The position numbers were made by a program, and so were the translations under genes. Source: Fluviirhizobium alvei (GTDB taxonomy: Bacteria; Pseudomonadota; Alphaproteobacteria; Rhizobiales; Rhizobiaceae). From it: a stretch of DNA of 64,000 nt. Under the pieces are notes generated by a model, which made no database searches, was not told the origin of the DNA, and worked only from the letters and a program-made list of their open reading frames with translations. Positions within the stretch are counted from its first letter, which is position 1; each line of letters begins with the position of its first letter. The DNA is taken from NCBI RefSeq assembly GCF_030551875.1, contig NZ_JAUOZU010000003.1, positions 62,001 to 126,000 of the forward strand, written 5' to 3'. This document shows, in pieces, positions 47,164-57,649 of the stretch.

Positions 47164-47994
47164 TCAGCGCGACATCAGAACCGGAACGGTCATCGATTGC
47201 AGCAGAACCTGTGTCACGCCGCCGAAAATCCGTTCGCGCAGGCGCGAATGGCTATAGGCACCCATCACCAGAAGATCGGCGGAAAAATCGCTGCAGCGGT
47301 TTTCGATGACGGCAGAGGTCGGCAAGCCGGCCGACTCCTCGCTACGAACATTTACCTTCAAGCCGTGACGAGACAGAACGGCGGCGATTTCGCTGCCGGC
47401 CGTCGCGGCGGATTGCAGGCGTGTATCCTTCGAATCGACCGAGAAGATTTCGACTTCCTCGGCTTTGGCGAGCAGACCGATGGAATCGAAGACGGCGCGC
47501 GACGCCTCGCGGGAACCGTCCCAGGCCACCAGAATGCGCTTGAACGGCTTGAAGCTTCGCTCGATCCAGGGAATGAACAGCACCGGGCGGGCGCCTTCGA
47601 ACAGAACATCGTCAAAACCGCCGACCGCACCTTCGGCAGGCTGCGAGGCGACGATCAGATCGACGCAACGGGCGCTCTCCACCAACCCCTGCACGGCGAT
47701 GCCGCTCGAACCGCGGAAGGAACGCCATTCGTTCGAGCCGCCCGCGCGGTTCCCAACATCGCCGAACAGCGCCTCGATTTCCTTGCGTTTGGTTGCCGCC
47801 GCTTCATAGAGCGCCGAGATCACCGTCGAATCCGGCAGATCGAACGGAGAGACGACCGGCGGCGGATCCACCACTTCGGCATAGAGCCCGATCACATGCG
47901 CCTCATGCGCACTGGCAAGCGAAAACGCTGTATCGAGCACAGCCTTGGCAGTGCCGACATCCGACAGCACGGCGCCGATTGTCTTGATGGTCAT
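47164..47994 (-). CDS. Universal stress protein, tandem Usp domains
   Basis: A 276-aa cytoplasmic protein with two UspA-like halves. The second half has the ATP-binding pattern LLVMGAYSHSRLRERIFGGVTQVLLQSMTVPVLMSR (G-x2-G-x9-G-[ST] type, with Gly-Gly-Val-Thr). The first half (DVGTAKAVLDTAFSLASAHEAHVIGLYAEVV ... GARPVLFIPW) lacks that motif and may not bind nucleotide. Induced by stress in relatives; nothing specific is seen here. Confidence 0.9.
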   Translation of the reverse strand: MTIKTIGAVLSDVGTAKAVLDTAFSLASAHEAHVIGLYAEVVDPPPVVSPFDLPDSTVISALYEAAATKRKEIEALFGDVGNRAGGSNEWRSFRGSSGIAVQGLVESARCVDLIVASQPAEGAVGGFDDVLFEGARPVLFIPWIERSFKPFKRILVAWDGSREASRAVFDSIGLLAKAEEVEIFSVDSKDTRLQSAATAGSEIAAVLSRHGLKVNVRSEESAGLPTSAVIENRCSDFSADLLVMGAYSHSRLRERIFGGVTQVLLQSMTVPVLMSR

Positions 47995-48078
47995 GGTCGT
48001 TCTCCCGTAAAATTATTAACAGAATGCAATTTCTATCAGTCCGAGCGATCCCGGCCTTGATCGGGATCAATCCTGTTA

Positions 48079-48855
48079 TCAATCCGAACCGGAAGCAGAG
48101 GTTCCCTTCGTTTTCAGCGCAGCCACCTCAGTGAGCATGGTCTCGACCGCCGCAGCCGCTGCGTCGAGATCCGACTCCTGTCGGCTGCGGATGACTATAT
48201 CGGTCGAATAGACCTTGCCGTCGAACTTCGGATAGGAACCGATCACCGTATCGGGATGCGCCTTCTGGACCGCCGTCAGCGGAGAACCGATATCACCCTC
48301 GCCATAGGGGCAGGCAATCGTGCGCGACAGCATGGTCTTGCCGCCTTCGAGCTGCGGCAGCACATTGTCCAGCATGGCAACGAACACGGCCGGCACCCCC
48401 GCCATGACATGGACATTGCCGATGATGAAGCCCGGGGCGACCGAAATGGGATTGTCGATATGGCGGCTGCCGACCGGCATGCGCGCCATCCGCTGCCGTG
48501 CTTCGTTGAACGGCAGATCCCGCTTTGCATACATTGCACCGAGAATATCCATGGCCCTTGCATCATGGGTAACCTCAAGCCCGAAGGCCTTGCCGACCGC
48601 ATCGGCTGTGATGTCGTCATGGGTGGGGCCGATGCCACCGGAGGTGAAGACATAACGATAGCGGCTGCGCAGCGCATTGAGCGCCTCGACGATCGCATCC
48701 TCGTCGTCGGATACGATTCGCACTTCCTTGAGATCGATTCCCGCAAGCGTCAGCATCTCGGCGAGATGGCCGATATTCTTGTCCTTGGTCCGTCCGGAAA
48801 GCAGTTCATCGCCGATCGCCAGCATGGCTGCCGTTACAATATTTTCCTGCACCAT
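48079..48855 (-). CDS. CinA-like molybdopterin-binding domain protein
   Basis: A 258-aa protein with the MoeA/MogA-like (MoCF_biosynth) domain that forms the N-terminal half of CinA: TAAMLAIGDELLSGRTKDKNI, VFTSGGIGPTHDDITADAVGKAFG and VAPGFIIGNVHVMAGVPAVFVAMLD. The C-terminal amidohydrolase half (PncC) is absent, so this is the short form. CinA-type domains hydrolyse ADP-ribose or related nucleotides in some species. ATG 48855 follows GGAGCCCTC. Confidence 0.88.
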   Translation of the reverse strand: MVQENIVTAAMLAIGDELLSGRTKDKNIGHLAEMLTLAGIDLKEVRIVSDDEDAIVEALNALRSRYRYVFTSGGIGPTHDDITADAVGKAFGLEVTHDARAMDILGAMYAKRDLPFNEARQRMARMPVGSRHIDNPISVAPGFIIGNVHVMAGVPAVFVAMLDNVLPQLEGGKTMLSRTIACPYGEGDIGSPLTAVQKAHPDTVIGSYPKFDGKVYSTDIVIRSRQESDLDAAAAAVETMLTEVAALKTKGTSASGSD

Positions 48856-49074
48856 GAGGGCTCCGCATGTTTGTTTTGGGCGAATTGATACCCGCCGACC
48901 CATCAAGTCAAGCCCAATTCCCGGGCTCCGGCGTTACCAAAAGTCAGATCCCGCAGAGTTCATTGTTCACTATTGGCGAACACTCAATACGCTTTTTGCT
49001 GTCCTGCAAATTCCCCGCCATCCGTTTATGTAGGGTTCATCGAAATTCTACCCCTGTCAAAAAGGATGATCCAA

Positions 49075-49674
49075 ATGGCAAAAGTTCTGGTTCTCTACTA
49101 CTCGGCCTATGGCCATATCGAAACGATGGCAAACGCTGTTGCCGAAGGTGCAAAGTCGGCCGGCGCCGAAGTAACCATCAAGCGCGTCCCGGAACTGGTT
49201 CCGGCAGACGTTGCCAAGGCTTCCTACTACAAGATGGACCAGGCCGCACCGGTCGCCGATCCGAACGAACTCGACCAGTATGACGCCATCATCGTCGGCG
49301 CTGGCACCCGTTACGGCACCGTCGCCTCGCAGATGCGCAATTTCTGGGACCAGACGGGCGGCCTCTGGGCACAGGGCAAGCTGGTTGGTAAGCTCGGCTC
49401 GATGTTCACCTCCTCTGCCACCCAGCATGGCGGCCAGGAATCGACCATCCTCGGCTTCATCCCGACCTTCCTGCATCATGGCATGGCCGTTGTCGGCCTT
49501 CCCTACGCCTTCCAGGGCCAGATGGGCGTGGAAGCCGTCAAGGGCGGTTCGCCCTACGGCGCATCGACCATCACCGATGGCGATGGCTCGCGCCAGCCGT
49601 CCGAGATCGAGCTGGAAGCCGCAAAGTACCAGGGCGCTCATGTCGCCAAGCTGGCAGCCAAGCTCTCGGCCTGA
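49075..49674 (+). CDS. wrbA: NAD(P)H:quinone oxidoreductase WrbA
   Basis: A 199-aa flavodoxin-fold enzyme that reduces quinones by two electrons. FMN-binding motifs: [23 protein letters not shown] at the N terminus, [32 protein letters not shown] in the middle and [16 protein letters not shown]. Family length is typical (about 199). The start follows AAAAGGATGATCCAA. A strong terminator comes 24 bases after the stop. Confidence 0.96.
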   Translation: MAKVLVLYYSAYGHIETMANAVAEGAKSAGAEVTIKRVPELVPADVAKASYYKMDQAAPVADPNELDQYDAIIVGAGTRYGTVASQMRNFWDQTGGLWAQGKLVGKLGSMFTSSATQHGGQESTILGFIPTFLHHGMAVVGLPYAFQGQMGVEAVKGGSPYGASTITDGDGSRQPSEIELEAAKYQGAHVAKLAAKLSA

Positions 49675-49697
49675 TCGTTTCATCCGGTCGGACGTTC

Positions 49698-49730
49698 GGC
49701 CTGCTCCTCTGGGAGCAGGCCTTTTCATTT
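49698..49730 (+). terminator. Terminator after wrbA
   Basis: GGCCTGCTCC, loop TCTG, GGAGCAGGCC form a perfect 10-base stem followed by TTTTCATTTT. Clear intrinsic terminator. Confidence 0.92.
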
Positions 49731-49797
49731 TCGCGCCCCTTTTGCGTCGCGCACGCCTTGATCGAATCCGCCCGCTGGGCTACCGCAGGAGACCAAT

Positions 49798-49883
49798 GCG
49801 GACGTGGCGAAACTGGTAGACGCAAGAGACTTAAAATCTCTCGGGCTTGGCTCATACGGGTTCGATCCCCGTCGTCCGCACCA
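49798..49883 (+). tRNA. tRNA-Leu (anticodon UAA)
   Basis: The acceptor stem GCGGACG pairs with CGTCCGC (49873-49879), with discriminator A and encoded CCA to 49883. The anticodon stem AGAGA/TCTCT encloses CTTAAAA, giving anticodon TAA at 49832-49834. A long variable arm (CGGGCTTGGCTCATACG) marks a class II tRNA, and the T loop is TTCGATC. Decodes UUA/UUG. It stands alone after the wrbA terminator. Confidence 0.97.
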
Positions 49884-49904
49884 AAGACGTCTGCAGGCGC
49901 TCTT

Positions 49905-49952
49905 CATCCAGTGGCGACGACATCCAGTGGCGACGACATCCAGTGGCGACGA
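49905..49952 (+). repeat. Three exact tandem copies of a 16-base unit
   Basis: CATCCAGTGGCGACGA repeats three times without mismatch, 22 bases after the tRNA-Leu gene. There are no spacers, so this is a minisatellite rather than a CRISPR. Exact identity suggests recent slippage. Confidence 0.85.
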
Positions 49953-50077
49953 CGGAAATCCACAATACTTTCTGATACTTATGACGTCTTTCGGAATCAG
50001 TCCGGCAAGCTGTTCCCGAAGGAACAGCCTCAAGCGCTCTTCTGTTTCATAAGGGATGCACCCTTCAGGAGCATCCC

Positions 50078-50182
50078 ATGTCCAATATCTTCATCGCCCT
50101 CTTGCTCACCTTTTCCGCCGCTGCTGCGTCCAATCTCTTGCAGAAGCGTCTGCCGGATGACGCCGATACGTGCGACGCGTGA
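50078..50182 (+). CDS. Possible 34-aa small hydrophobic protein
   Basis: An ORF too short for usual lists. It reads MSNIFIALLLTFSAAAASNL, then a short polar tail (LQKRLPDDADTCDA). The hydrophobic N-terminal half looks like a membrane segment or signal peptide. AGGAG stands six bases before ATG 50078. No homologue is known to me; the good ribosome binding site is the main support. It may be an exported or membrane-bound small protein, or chance. Confidence 0.4.
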   Translation: MSNIFIALLLTFSAAAASNLLQKRLPDDADTCDA

Positions 50183-50310
50183 ACCGCTGCGGATTTCGGA
50201 CCGGATCTGAAGAAACCGGTCGAGGTGATTCAAATTTGAGCGATTTTTGCAACGAAGCCTATGCGCCTGGCCGTTAGACTATCGAGATCGTCATCTGCGA
50301 AGTCGAAGCC

Positions 50311-50700
50311 ATGACACAGGTCGTATCCGTCAGCGCCACCACAGCCGCCTATGCGGCAGAAGCCCTGCGCCCCAATGCCCGCGTCAGCGGAACGGCGCCG
50401 CTGGACCTGCCGACGAAAACCGCGTCCGGCAAGCAGAAGAAGGTCAACGAATCCGCTCCGGCCGGCTCCATTCGACCGGTACCGGCGCCCGCTCTCTCGA
50501 TGTTTCTCTTGACCAACAGCATGAGCAACCGCCAGCCGGAGGTCGCCTATCATGAAGCGGAAGGCGCCTACATCGACAACAATGGCGATGAGATGAACGA
50601 AGGCGTCGAGGCTGAACCTGACGACGGGCGCAACGAAAGGCTGGCAAATGCGCTTGCCGATGCCCTCTCGCAAAGCGACGATCCCGCTCCCGGCGCCTGA
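50311..50700 (+). CDS. Hypothetical acidic, disordered protein
   Basis: A 129-aa protein of unknown function. It is rich in Ala, Pro, Ser, Glu and Asp (MTQVVSVSATTAAYAAEALR..., then YHEAEGAYIDNNGDEMNEG and a final LADALSQSDDPAPGA), which suggests disorder. Codons end mostly in G or C like real genes of this genome, unlike the opposite-strand frame over the same bases. There is no strong ribosome binding site. Not recognised as any family; the downstream neighbour is the glycine riboswitch. Confidence 0.5.
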   Translation: MTQVVSVSATTAAYAAEALRPNARVSGTAPLDLPTKTASGKQKKVNESAPAGSIRPVPAPALSMFLLTNSMSNRQPEVAYHEAEGAYIDNNGDEMNEGVEAEPDDGRNERLANALADALSQSDDPAPGA

Positions 50701-50811
50701 TCGCGTTTGGCTGCCGACAGGCGCGACCACGCGCCTGCACCCTCGGCGACAAAAAATACCCATATCGCGCCATTGCCTCTTGCCAGAGCTGCGGGCACGC
50801 CGTAATCAATG

Positions 50812-50975
50812 AAGACCCGTTGGGAGAATCTGCATTGCCGGATGCAGTGCCGAAGGAGCAACCGCCCCGGAAACTCTCAGGCCAAAGGACCAACGGTGAG
50901 ACACGATACTCTGGAGAATGACGGGTAACCGTCTGCCGAAGGGATAACAATCTCAGGCAAAGGGACAGAGGGGGC
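50812..50975 (+). promoter_or_regulatory. Tandem glycine riboswitch
   Basis: Two glycine aptamers stand in a row. The first runs from about 50814 to 50901 and holds GGGAGAAT, GCCGAAGGAGCAACCGCCC and TCTCAGGCCAAAGGACCAA. The second, to about 50975, has GGAGAATGACGGGTAACC, GCCGAAGGGATAACA and TCTCAGGCAAAGGGACAGA. These cores are characteristic. It lies 75 bases before gcvT and should switch the glycine cleavage operon on when glycine is abundant. The rest of the 50701-51049 gap shows nothing further. Confidence 0.93.
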
Positions 50976-51049
50976 TTGAGCATGCGGGACGCAATCTTGC
51001 GCCCTGTCCTTGAGCGAGCGCTTGGCGCTCAAACCCGGAGACCCGTGTC

Positions 51050-52186
51050 GTGACCGACGCCGCCCTTCTCAAAACCCCGCTTCACGCCCTTCATCTGTCG
51101 CTTGGTGCCCGCATGGTACCCTTCGCAGGCTATGACATGCCGGTGCAATATCCCGCCGGCGTGCTGAAGGAACATCTCTTCACCCGCAAGGCCTGTGGCC
51201 TCTTCGATGTGTCCCATATGGGCCAGGTCGAAATCCGCGCCAAATCCGGTCGCATCGAGGATGTGGCGCTCGCGCTTGAAAGCCTGATCCCGGTCGATCT
51301 TCTCGGCCTCAAGGAAGGCCGCCAGCGTTACGGCTTCTTCACCGATCAGAATGGCGGCATACTCGACGACCTGATGGTGTCCAACCGCGGCGATCATTTC
51401 TACATGGTGGTCAACGCCGCCTGCAAACAGGCCGATTTCGCCCATATGCAGGAAAAGCTCGGCGACCGCCTGACATTCGACATTCTCGAAGACCGTGCCC
51501 TCATTGCGCTTCAGGGCCCCTTTGCCGAAAAGGTCCTGTCGGAATTCTGTCCCGAGGTCGCGACCATGAAATTCATGGATATCTCGGTCGAGGACCTTCA
51601 CGATATCGATTGCATCATCTCCCGCTCCGGTTACTCGGGCGAGGACGGGTTCGAGATCTCCGTTCCCGCCATCCATGCCGAAACTGTGGCGAAACGCCTG
51701 CTCGATCACCCCGATTGCGAACCGATCGGGCTCGGCGCCCGCGACAGTCTGAGGCTCGAGGCCGGGCTCTGCCTCTATGGCAACGATATCGATACAACCA
51801 CCAGCCCGATCGAAGCCGGGCTCGAATGGGCGATCCAGAAGGCCCGCCGCACCGGTGGCGCCCGTGCCGGCGGCTTCCCCGGCACCGAACGCATCCTCGC
51901 CGAACTGGAGGGGGGCACCAGCCGTCGTCGCGTCGGTCTCAAGCCAGAGGGCAAGGCACCCGTTCGTGGCCATACGAAACTCTACCTGTCCGAAGCAGGC
52001 GGCGAAGCGGTCGGCGAGGTCACCTCGGGCGGTTTCGGCCCCTCCATCGATGGACCCTGCGCCATGGGCTATGTGCCGGTGAGCCACGCCGCTCCCGGCA
52101 GCCGGCTTTATGCCGAGGTGCGCGGCAAGTACCTGCCGGTCACCGTTGCCACCCTTCCCTTCATCACCCCCACCTACAAGCGCTGA
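51050..52186 (+). CDS. gcvT: Glycine cleavage system T protein (aminomethyltransferase)
   Basis: A 378-aa folate-dependent enzyme that releases ammonia from the lipoyl-bound aminomethyl group and forms methylene-tetrahydrofolate. Seen: [54 protein letters not shown] and [24 protein letters not shown] 51050 begins the frame. First gene of gcvT-gcvH-gcvP, under the glycine riboswitch. Confidence 0.96.
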   Translation: MTDAALLKTPLHALHLSLGARMVPFAGYDMPVQYPAGVLKEHLFTRKACGLFDVSHMGQVEIRAKSGRIEDVALALESLIPVDLLGLKEGRQRYGFFTDQNGGILDDLMVSNRGDHFYMVVNAACKQADFAHMQEKLGDRLTFDILEDRALIALQGPFAEKVLSEFCPEVATMKFMDISVEDLHDIDCIISRSGYSGEDGFEISVPAIHAETVAKRLLDHPDCEPIGLGARDSLRLEAGLCLYGNDIDTTTSPIEAGLEWAIQKARRTGGARAGGFPGTERILAELEGGTSRRRVGLKPEGKAPVRGHTKLYLSEAGGEAVGEVTSGGFGPSIDGPCAMGYVPVSHAAPGSRLYAEVRGKYLPVTVATLPFITPTYKR

Positions 52187-52223
52187 TCAGTCGGTCGCGC
52201 ACCCGTTTCAGAGGAGAAAACGC

Positions 52224-52586
52224 ATGCTGAAATTTACCGAAGAACATGAATGGCTGAAGATCGATGGCGATGTCGCGACCGTGGGGATTACGGCGCACGC
52301 CGCGGAACAGCTCGGCGATCTCGTGTTCGTGGAACTGCCCGATATCGGCCGCAGCTTCGAAAAGGGTGGCGATGCGGCCACCGTCGAGAGCGTCAAGGCC
52401 GCTTCTGACGTCTATTGTCCGCTCGATGGCGAAATCGTCGAGGTCAACGAAGCGATCGTGGCCGATCCGTCGCTGGTCAATTCCGACCCGATGGGTGCCG
52501 GCTGGTTCTTCAAGCTCAAGCTCGCCAACAAGGCCGATGCCGAGGCCCTGATGGATGAGGAAGCCTATAACAGGATGATTGCCTGA
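52224..52586 (+). CDS. gcvH: Glycine cleavage system H protein
   Basis: A 120-aa lipoyl carrier that shuttles the aminomethyl intermediate between the P, T and L proteins. The lipoylated Lys58 is in [19 protein letters not shown]-terminal [29 protein letters not shown] is typical. GAGGAG precedes ATG 52224. Its TGA overlaps the gcvP ATG by one base. Confidence 0.97.
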   Translation: MLKFTEEHEWLKIDGDVATVGITAHAAEQLGDLVFVELPDIGRSFEKGGDAATVESVKAASDVYCPLDGEIVEVNEAIVADPSLVNSDPMGAGWFFKLKLANKADAEALMDEEAYNRMIA

Positions 52587-55450
52587 TGTCCCTGCCCGTC
52601 GATTTCACCTTCACCGACTACGACCCCTACAATTTTGCCGATCGACGCCATATCGGCCCCTCGCCGGCCGAAATGGAGGCGATGCTCGCCACCATCGGCT
52701 ATGACAGTCTCGATGCGCTGATCGACGATACCGTGCCCGCCTCGATCCGGCTCAAGACGCCGCTCGCCTGGGACAAGCCGCTGACCGAACGCGAGGCGCT
52801 CGACAAGATGCGCGAGACCGCCAACCGCAACAAGCGGCTGGTGAGCCTGATCGGCCAAGGCTACTACGGCACCATCACCCCGCCGGTCATCCAGCGCAAC
52901 ATTCTCGAAAGCCCGGCCTGGTACACGGCCTATACGCCCTACCAGCCGGAAATCAGCCAGGGCCGCCTCGAAGCGCTCCTCAACTACCAGACCATGGTCA
53001 GCGATCTGACCGGGCTCGATATCGCCAATGCGTCGCTTCTCGATGAATCGACCGCCGCTGCGGAAGCCATGGCCATGGCGCATCGCGTCACCAAATCGAA
53101 ATCCAACATCTTCTTCGCCGATGAAAACTGCCATCCGCAGAATATCGCGCTTCTGAAGACGCGTGCCGAACCGATCGGCATCACAGTCATTGTCGGCGAC
53201 CCTTTCCGCGACCTCGATCCCGAAAATGTCTTCGGCGCCATTTTCCAATATCCCGGCACTTACGGCCATGTGCATGATTTCACCGATGTGATCGGCAAGC
53301 TGCATGCCCATGGTGCGATTGCGACCGTGATCGCCGATCCGCTCGCCCTTTGCCTTCTCAAGTCTCCCGGCGAAATGGGCGCCGATATTGCCGTCGGCTC
53401 CACCCAGCGTTTCGGCGTGCCGGTTGGCTATGGTGGTCCGCACGCTGCCTATATGGCCGTGAAGGACGAGTGGAAACGTTCAATGCCCGGCCGTCTGGTC
53501 GGCGTTTCCATCGATGCGCGCGGCAACCGCGCCTATCGCCTCAGCCTCCAGACCCGCGAGCAGCATATCCGCCGCGAGAAGGCCACCTCGAACATCTGCA
53601 CCGCTCAGGTTCTGCTCGCCGTCATGGCGTCTATGTATGCCGTCTTCCATGGCCCCAAGGGGCTGAAGGCGATCGCCCAGAGCGTTCACCAGAAAACGGT
53701 GCGGCTGGCCCGCGGGCTCGAACGGCTCGGCTACACGGTCGAACCCGGCACCTTCTTCGACACGATCACCGTCGAGGTCGGCAAGTTGCAGGGCGTCATC
53801 CTTAATGCCGCCGTCGCCGAAGAGGTAAACCTGCGCAAGATCGGTCAGAACCGGATCGGTATCTCGCTCGACGAACGATCGCGTCCGGTGACGCTCGAAG
53901 CGGTCTGGCGCGCCTTTGGCGGCAATTTCCTGACGGAGGATATCGAGGCCGGCTACCGCCTGCCCGAAGCGATGCTGCGCACCAGCGAGTATCTGACCCA
54001 TCCGATCTTCCACATGAACCGCGCTGAAAGCGAGATGACCCGCTACATCCGGCGTCTGTCCGATCGCGATCTGGCGCTCGACCGGGCGATGATCCCGCTC
54101 GGTTCCTGCACGATGAAGCTCAACGCCACCGCCGAGATGCTGCCGATCACCTGGCCGGAATTTTCCGAGATCCACCCGTTCGTGCCGGAAGACCAGGCGC
54201 GCGGCTATCGGGTGATGATCGACGATCTTTCGGCCAAGCTCTGCGACATCACCGGCTACGATGCCTTCTCCATGCAGCCGAATTCCGGCGCGCAGGGTGA
54301 ATATGCCGGGCTTCTGACCATCCGCAACTACCATATTGCGCGGGGCGAAGGTCATCGCGATGTCTGCCTCATTCCCACCTCGGCGCATGGCACCAACCCG
54401 GCCTCGGCGCAGATGGCGGGCATGAAGGTGGTGCCGGTCAAGGTGCGCGACAATGGCGACATCGATGTCGATGATTTCCGGGCCCTTGCCGAGAAATACG
54501 CCGCCAATCTCTCCTGCATCATGATCACCTATCCCTCGACGCATGGCGTGTTCGAGGAAACGGTGCGCGAGATCTGCGACATCGCCCATGCCCATGGCGG
54601 CCAGGTCTATATGGACGGCGCCAACATGAATGCCATGGTGGGGCTTTCCCGCCCCGGCGATATCGGCTCGGATGTCTCCCATCTCAACCTGCACAAGACC
54701 TTCTGCATTCCGCATGGCGGCGGCGGTCCCGGCATGGGGCCGATCGGGGTCAAGGCCCATCTTGCACCCCACCTGCCCGGTCATCCGGAGACAGATGGTG
54801 CCGAGGGCGCCGTGTCGGCCGCCCCCTTCGGTTCGGCCTCGATCCTGCCGATCAGCTGGAGCTATATCCTGATGATGGGCGGGGAAGGCCTGACGCAGGC
54901 GACGAAAGTGGCGATCCTCAACGCCAACTATATCGCCGCCCGCCTCAAAGGCGCCTACGACGTGCTCTACAAGTCCGACAAGGGTCGCGTGGCGCACGAA
55001 TGCATCATCGATACGCGTCCGCTGCAGGCGACCTCCGGCGTGACGGTGGAAGATATAGCGAAGCGCCTGATCGATTGCGGCTTCCATGCCCCGACCATGA
55101 GCTGGCCGGTGGCGGGCACGCTGATGATCGAGCCGACCGAAAGCGAAACCAAGGCCGAAATCGACCGTTTCTGCGATGCGATGCTGGCAATCCGCGAGGA
55201 GGCCCGCGCCATCGAGGATGGTCGTATGGACAAGCTCAACAACCCGCTCAAGAATGCACCGCACACGGTGCGCGATCTGGTGGGCGAATGGGATCGTCCC
55301 TATAGCCGCGAAGCAGCCTGCTTCCCGCCCGGCTCGCTCGGCGTCGATAAATACTGGCCGCCGGTCAATCGCGTCGACAATGTCTATGGCGACCGCAATC
55401 TCGTCTGCGCCTGCCCGCCGATGAGCGAATACAGGGAAGCCGCCGAGTAA
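52586..55450 (+). CDS. gcvP: Glycine dehydrogenase (decarboxylating), P protein
   Basis: A 954-aa PLP enzyme that decarboxylates glycine and hands the aminomethyl group to GcvH. It is the long single-chain form. N-terminal [42 protein letters not shown] and [25 protein letters not shown]; the PLP Lys704 is in [19 protein letters not shown]. The L protein (lipoamide dehydrogenase) is shared and encoded elsewhere. A hairpin follows the stop. Confidence 0.97.
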   Translation: MSLPVDFTFTDYDPYNFADRRHIGPSPAEMEAMLATIGYDSLDALIDDTVPASIRLKTPLAWDKPLTEREALDKMRETANRNKRLVSLIGQGYYGTITPPVIQRNILESPAWYTAYTPYQPEISQGRLEALLNYQTMVSDLTGLDIANASLLDESTAAAEAMAMAHRVTKSKSNIFFADENCHPQNIALLKTRAEPIGITVIVGDPFRDLDPENVFGAIFQYPGTYGHVHDFTDVIGKLHAHGAIATVIADPLALCLLKSPGEMGADIAVGSTQRFGVPVGYGGPHAAYMAVKDEWKRSMPGRLVGVSIDARGNRAYRLSLQTREQHIRREKATSNICTAQVLLAVMASMYAVFHGPKGLKAIAQSVHQKTVRLARGLERLGYTVEPGTFFDTITVEVGKLQGVILNAAVAEEVNLRKIGQNRIGISLDERSRPVTLEAVWRAFGGNFLTEDIEAGYRLPEAMLRTSEYLTHPIFHMNRAESEMTRYIRRLSDRDLALDRAMIPLGSCTMKLNATAEMLPITWPEFSEIHPFVPEDQARGYRVMIDDLSAKLCDITGYDAFSMQPNSGAQGEYAGLLTIRNYHIARGEGHRDVCLIPTSAHGTNPASAQMAGMKVVPVKVRDNGDIDVDDFRALAEKYAANLSCIMITYPSTHGVFEETVREICDIAHAHGGQVYMDGANMNAMVGLSRPGDIGSDVSHLNLHKTFCIPHGGGGPGMGPIGVKAHLAPHLPGHPETDGAEGAVSAAPFGSASILPISWSYILMMGGEGLTQATKVAILNANYIAARLKGAYDVLYKSDKGRVAHECIIDTRPLQATSGVTVEDIAKRLIDCGFHAPTMSWPVAGTLMIEPTESETKAEIDRFCDAMLAIREEARAIEDGRMDKLNNPLKNAPHTVRDLVGEWDRPYSREAACFPPGSLGVDKYWPPVNRVDNVYGDRNLVCACPPMSEYREAAE

Positions 55451-55469
55451 AAAGTTACCGCACCAGCCT

Positions 55470-55498
55470 CCATCGCGGTGAAACAGGCACCGCGATGG
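55470..55498 (+). terminator. Hairpin after gcvP
   Basis: CCATCGCGGTG and CACCGCGATGG pair perfectly over 11 bases around a 7-base loop, 19 bases after gcvP. Only TT follows, so termination efficiency is uncertain. Confidence 0.6.
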
Positions 55499-55656
55499 TT
55501 CGGTCGACAAAAAGCGACCCAGGCACTTAAGTTTTCCGACAATTAGTATTTTCTTATTCATAACCCAAAATTTACCCAATTCTTATACGCTTGCCTCAAA
55601 GTTAAGGCTCACTCGAGCGGGCCATTTTGTTTCAGCTGAAATGGCAGGAGGCATAA

Positions 55657-57456
55657 GTGCAGTTATTCGGATCCAAATCGGGTTCTCACCACAAGCGCGC
55701 AGTCGATGCCATCACCGCCAAAGTGATGATCACTGACAAGAACTTGAACATCATCTATATCAACGAGGCTGTACGCTCTCTGCTGAAGGAAGTGGAAGCC
55801 GATCTCAAGCGGGAACTGCCACGCTTTGATATGGCCACGATCGTCGGTTCCAACATCGATATCTTTCACAAGAACCCCGCCCATCAGCGCGGGATGCTCG
55901 CATCGCTCAGCAAGCCCTTGAAGGCGACAATCAAGGTCGGTGGCCATTCGTTCGATCTCGTGGTGGCACCATTGACCTCGGGCAACAGAAACGACGGCTT
56001 TGTCGTCGAATGGGCCAACGCCAGCGATCGTCTGCAGAATATCGACTACAGAAACCAGATGGAGGCCATCAGCCGCGTCCAGGCGATCATCGAGTTTTCG
56101 CCCGAAGGTCAGGTCATCACCGCCAATGACAATTTCCTCAAGGCACTCGGCTACCGGCTCGACGAGATCACCGGCAAGCATCACAGCATGTTCGTCGACA
56201 AGGATTATGCATCCAGTCCGGATTACCAGCGCTTCTGGTCCGAACTGAATGCCGGCCGCCCGCAGATCGCCGAGTTCGAACGGGTCGGTAAGGGTGGCAA
56301 GCGCGTGGTGATCAACGCCTCCTACAATCCGATCTTCGATGAACGCGGCAAAGTCGCCAAGGTCGTCAAATTCGCAACCGACGTGACCGAGCGCGTCCAT
56401 GCCGTCAACGAGATCGGTCGCGGCCTGATCGAGCTTGCCGCCGGTCGACTGGACATCAACATCAACCAGGCTTTCGCTCCGGACTTCGAAAGCCTACGCA
56501 CCAATTTCAACAATGCTGCCCGGCAATTGCGCGAAACGCTGACATCCGTCTCCGATTCGATCTCGGAAATCGATGCCGGGACCCGCAACATTTCCAACAG
56601 TGCCTCGGACCTGTCGCACCGGACCGAACAACAGGCGGCTTCGCTGGAAGAGACGGCTGCGGCCCTGGACGAGATCACGGCAAACGTCACCAGTTCGTCC
56701 AAGCGTACGGAAGAGGCCCGCGAGGTCGCCACCGAAGCCAACCGCAATGCGATCAAATCGGCAGAGGTCGCCGCCCATGCAGAAGAAGCCATGAGCCGGA
56801 TCGAAGCCAGTTCGCAGCAGATTTCCAACATCATCGGCGTCATCGACGAGATCGCTTTCCAGACCAACCTGCTCGCCCTTAATGCGGGCGTTGAAGCCGC
56901 ACGCGCCGGCGAGGCCGGCAAGGGTTTTGCCGTTGTGGCACAGGAAGTGCGCGAGCTTGCCCAGCGTTCGGCCCAGGCGGCAAAGGAAATCAAGGAGCTT
57001 ATCCGCAACTCCTCGACAGAAGTCGGTAACGGCGTCCAGCTTGTGCGTGAAGTCGGCCAGGCGCTGAACCAGATCGGCGGCTTCATCCAGCAGATCAACG
57101 GTCATATGGAAGCGATCTCCACCTCCGCCCGCGAACAGTCGACGGGCCTGAGCGAAGTCAACTCCGCCGTCAACCAGATGGACCAGGTCACGCAGCAGAA
57201 TGCGGCCATGGTGGAGGAAACGAATGCAGCCGGTGTCACGCTTGCCGGCGAAACCGACAAGCTGCGCACGCTGATCGATCACTTCTCCCTCGGCAATCGC
57301 AGCGCCGCGCCCGCCCGCCACGCCCCTGCCCGCCCGGTGCCCGCCGGAAGGCAAGCGTCTTCCACACCGGTTGCCTCTCCGGCACGGCAGCTGCAGAAAC
57401 GCGCGGCATCCGCGATGAATGCCCGCCCGGCATCGGACAGCTGGGAAGAATTCTGA
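55657..57456 (+). CDS. Cytoplasmic methyl-accepting chemotaxis protein with PAS domains
   Basis: A 599-aa chemoreceptor without transmembrane segments. Two PAS-like domains fill residues about 10-250 ([53 protein letters not shown]). A HAMP-like linker follows, then the signalling helical hairpin with tip [35 protein letters not shown]. The last residues SWEEF resemble the NWETF pentapeptide to which CheR and CheB dock. Probably senses an intracellular signal such as redox state or energy. GTG 55657 has AGGAGG upstream. Confidence 0.93.
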   Translation: MQLFGSKSGSHHKRAVDAITAKVMITDKNLNIIYINEAVRSLLKEVEADLKRELPRFDMATIVGSNIDIFHKNPAHQRGMLASLSKPLKATIKVGGHSFDLVVAPLTSGNRNDGFVVEWANASDRLQNIDYRNQMEAISRVQAIIEFSPEGQVITANDNFLKALGYRLDEITGKHHSMFVDKDYASSPDYQRFWSELNAGRPQIAEFERVGKGGKRVVINASYNPIFDERGKVAKVVKFATDVTERVHAVNEIGRGLIELAAGRLDININQAFAPDFESLRTNFNNAARQLRETLTSVSDSISEIDAGTRNISNSASDLSHRTEQQAASLEETAAALDEITANVTSSSKRTEEAREVATEANRNAIKSAEVAAHAEEAMSRIEASSQQISNIIGVIDEIAFQTNLLALNAGVEAARAGEAGKGFAVVAQEVRELAQRSAQAAKEIKELIRNSSTEVGNGVQLVREVGQALNQIGGFIQQINGHMEAISTSAREQSTGLSEVNSAVNQMDQVTQQNAAMVEETNAAGVTLAGETDKLRTLIDHFSLGNRSAAPARHAPARPVPAGRQASSTPVASPARQLQKRAASAMNARPASDSWEEF

Positions 57457-57649
57457 GCCTCCAGCCATTCGGATCGACATGTGAAGCCTGCGGAACGACA
57501 AGGATCGCTCCGCAGGCTTCCCTCTTTTGGCCGGAAAATCCCGGATTGCGGCGTAAATAACGTTTCGATGATATAAATCAATTTGTTCTGCCACTTCCCG
57601 TGGCACGTCTTTTAGAATGTTTCGAAAAACATCGGAAGACGGGAACCCC

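Noticed and set aside
49905-49952. CRISPR-like array
   Set aside because: The repeats are directly adjacent with no spacers, and no cas genes are present.
50230-50763. 177-aa open frame on the minus strand over the 50311-50700 gene
   Set aside because: Composition is typical of reversed coding sequence (Arg/Gly/Val-rich), and the plus frame has better codon use.
53480-55579. 699-aa open frame opposite gcvP
   Set aside because: Antisense shadow of gcvP; rich in His/Asp/Arg as expected from reversed high-GC codons.
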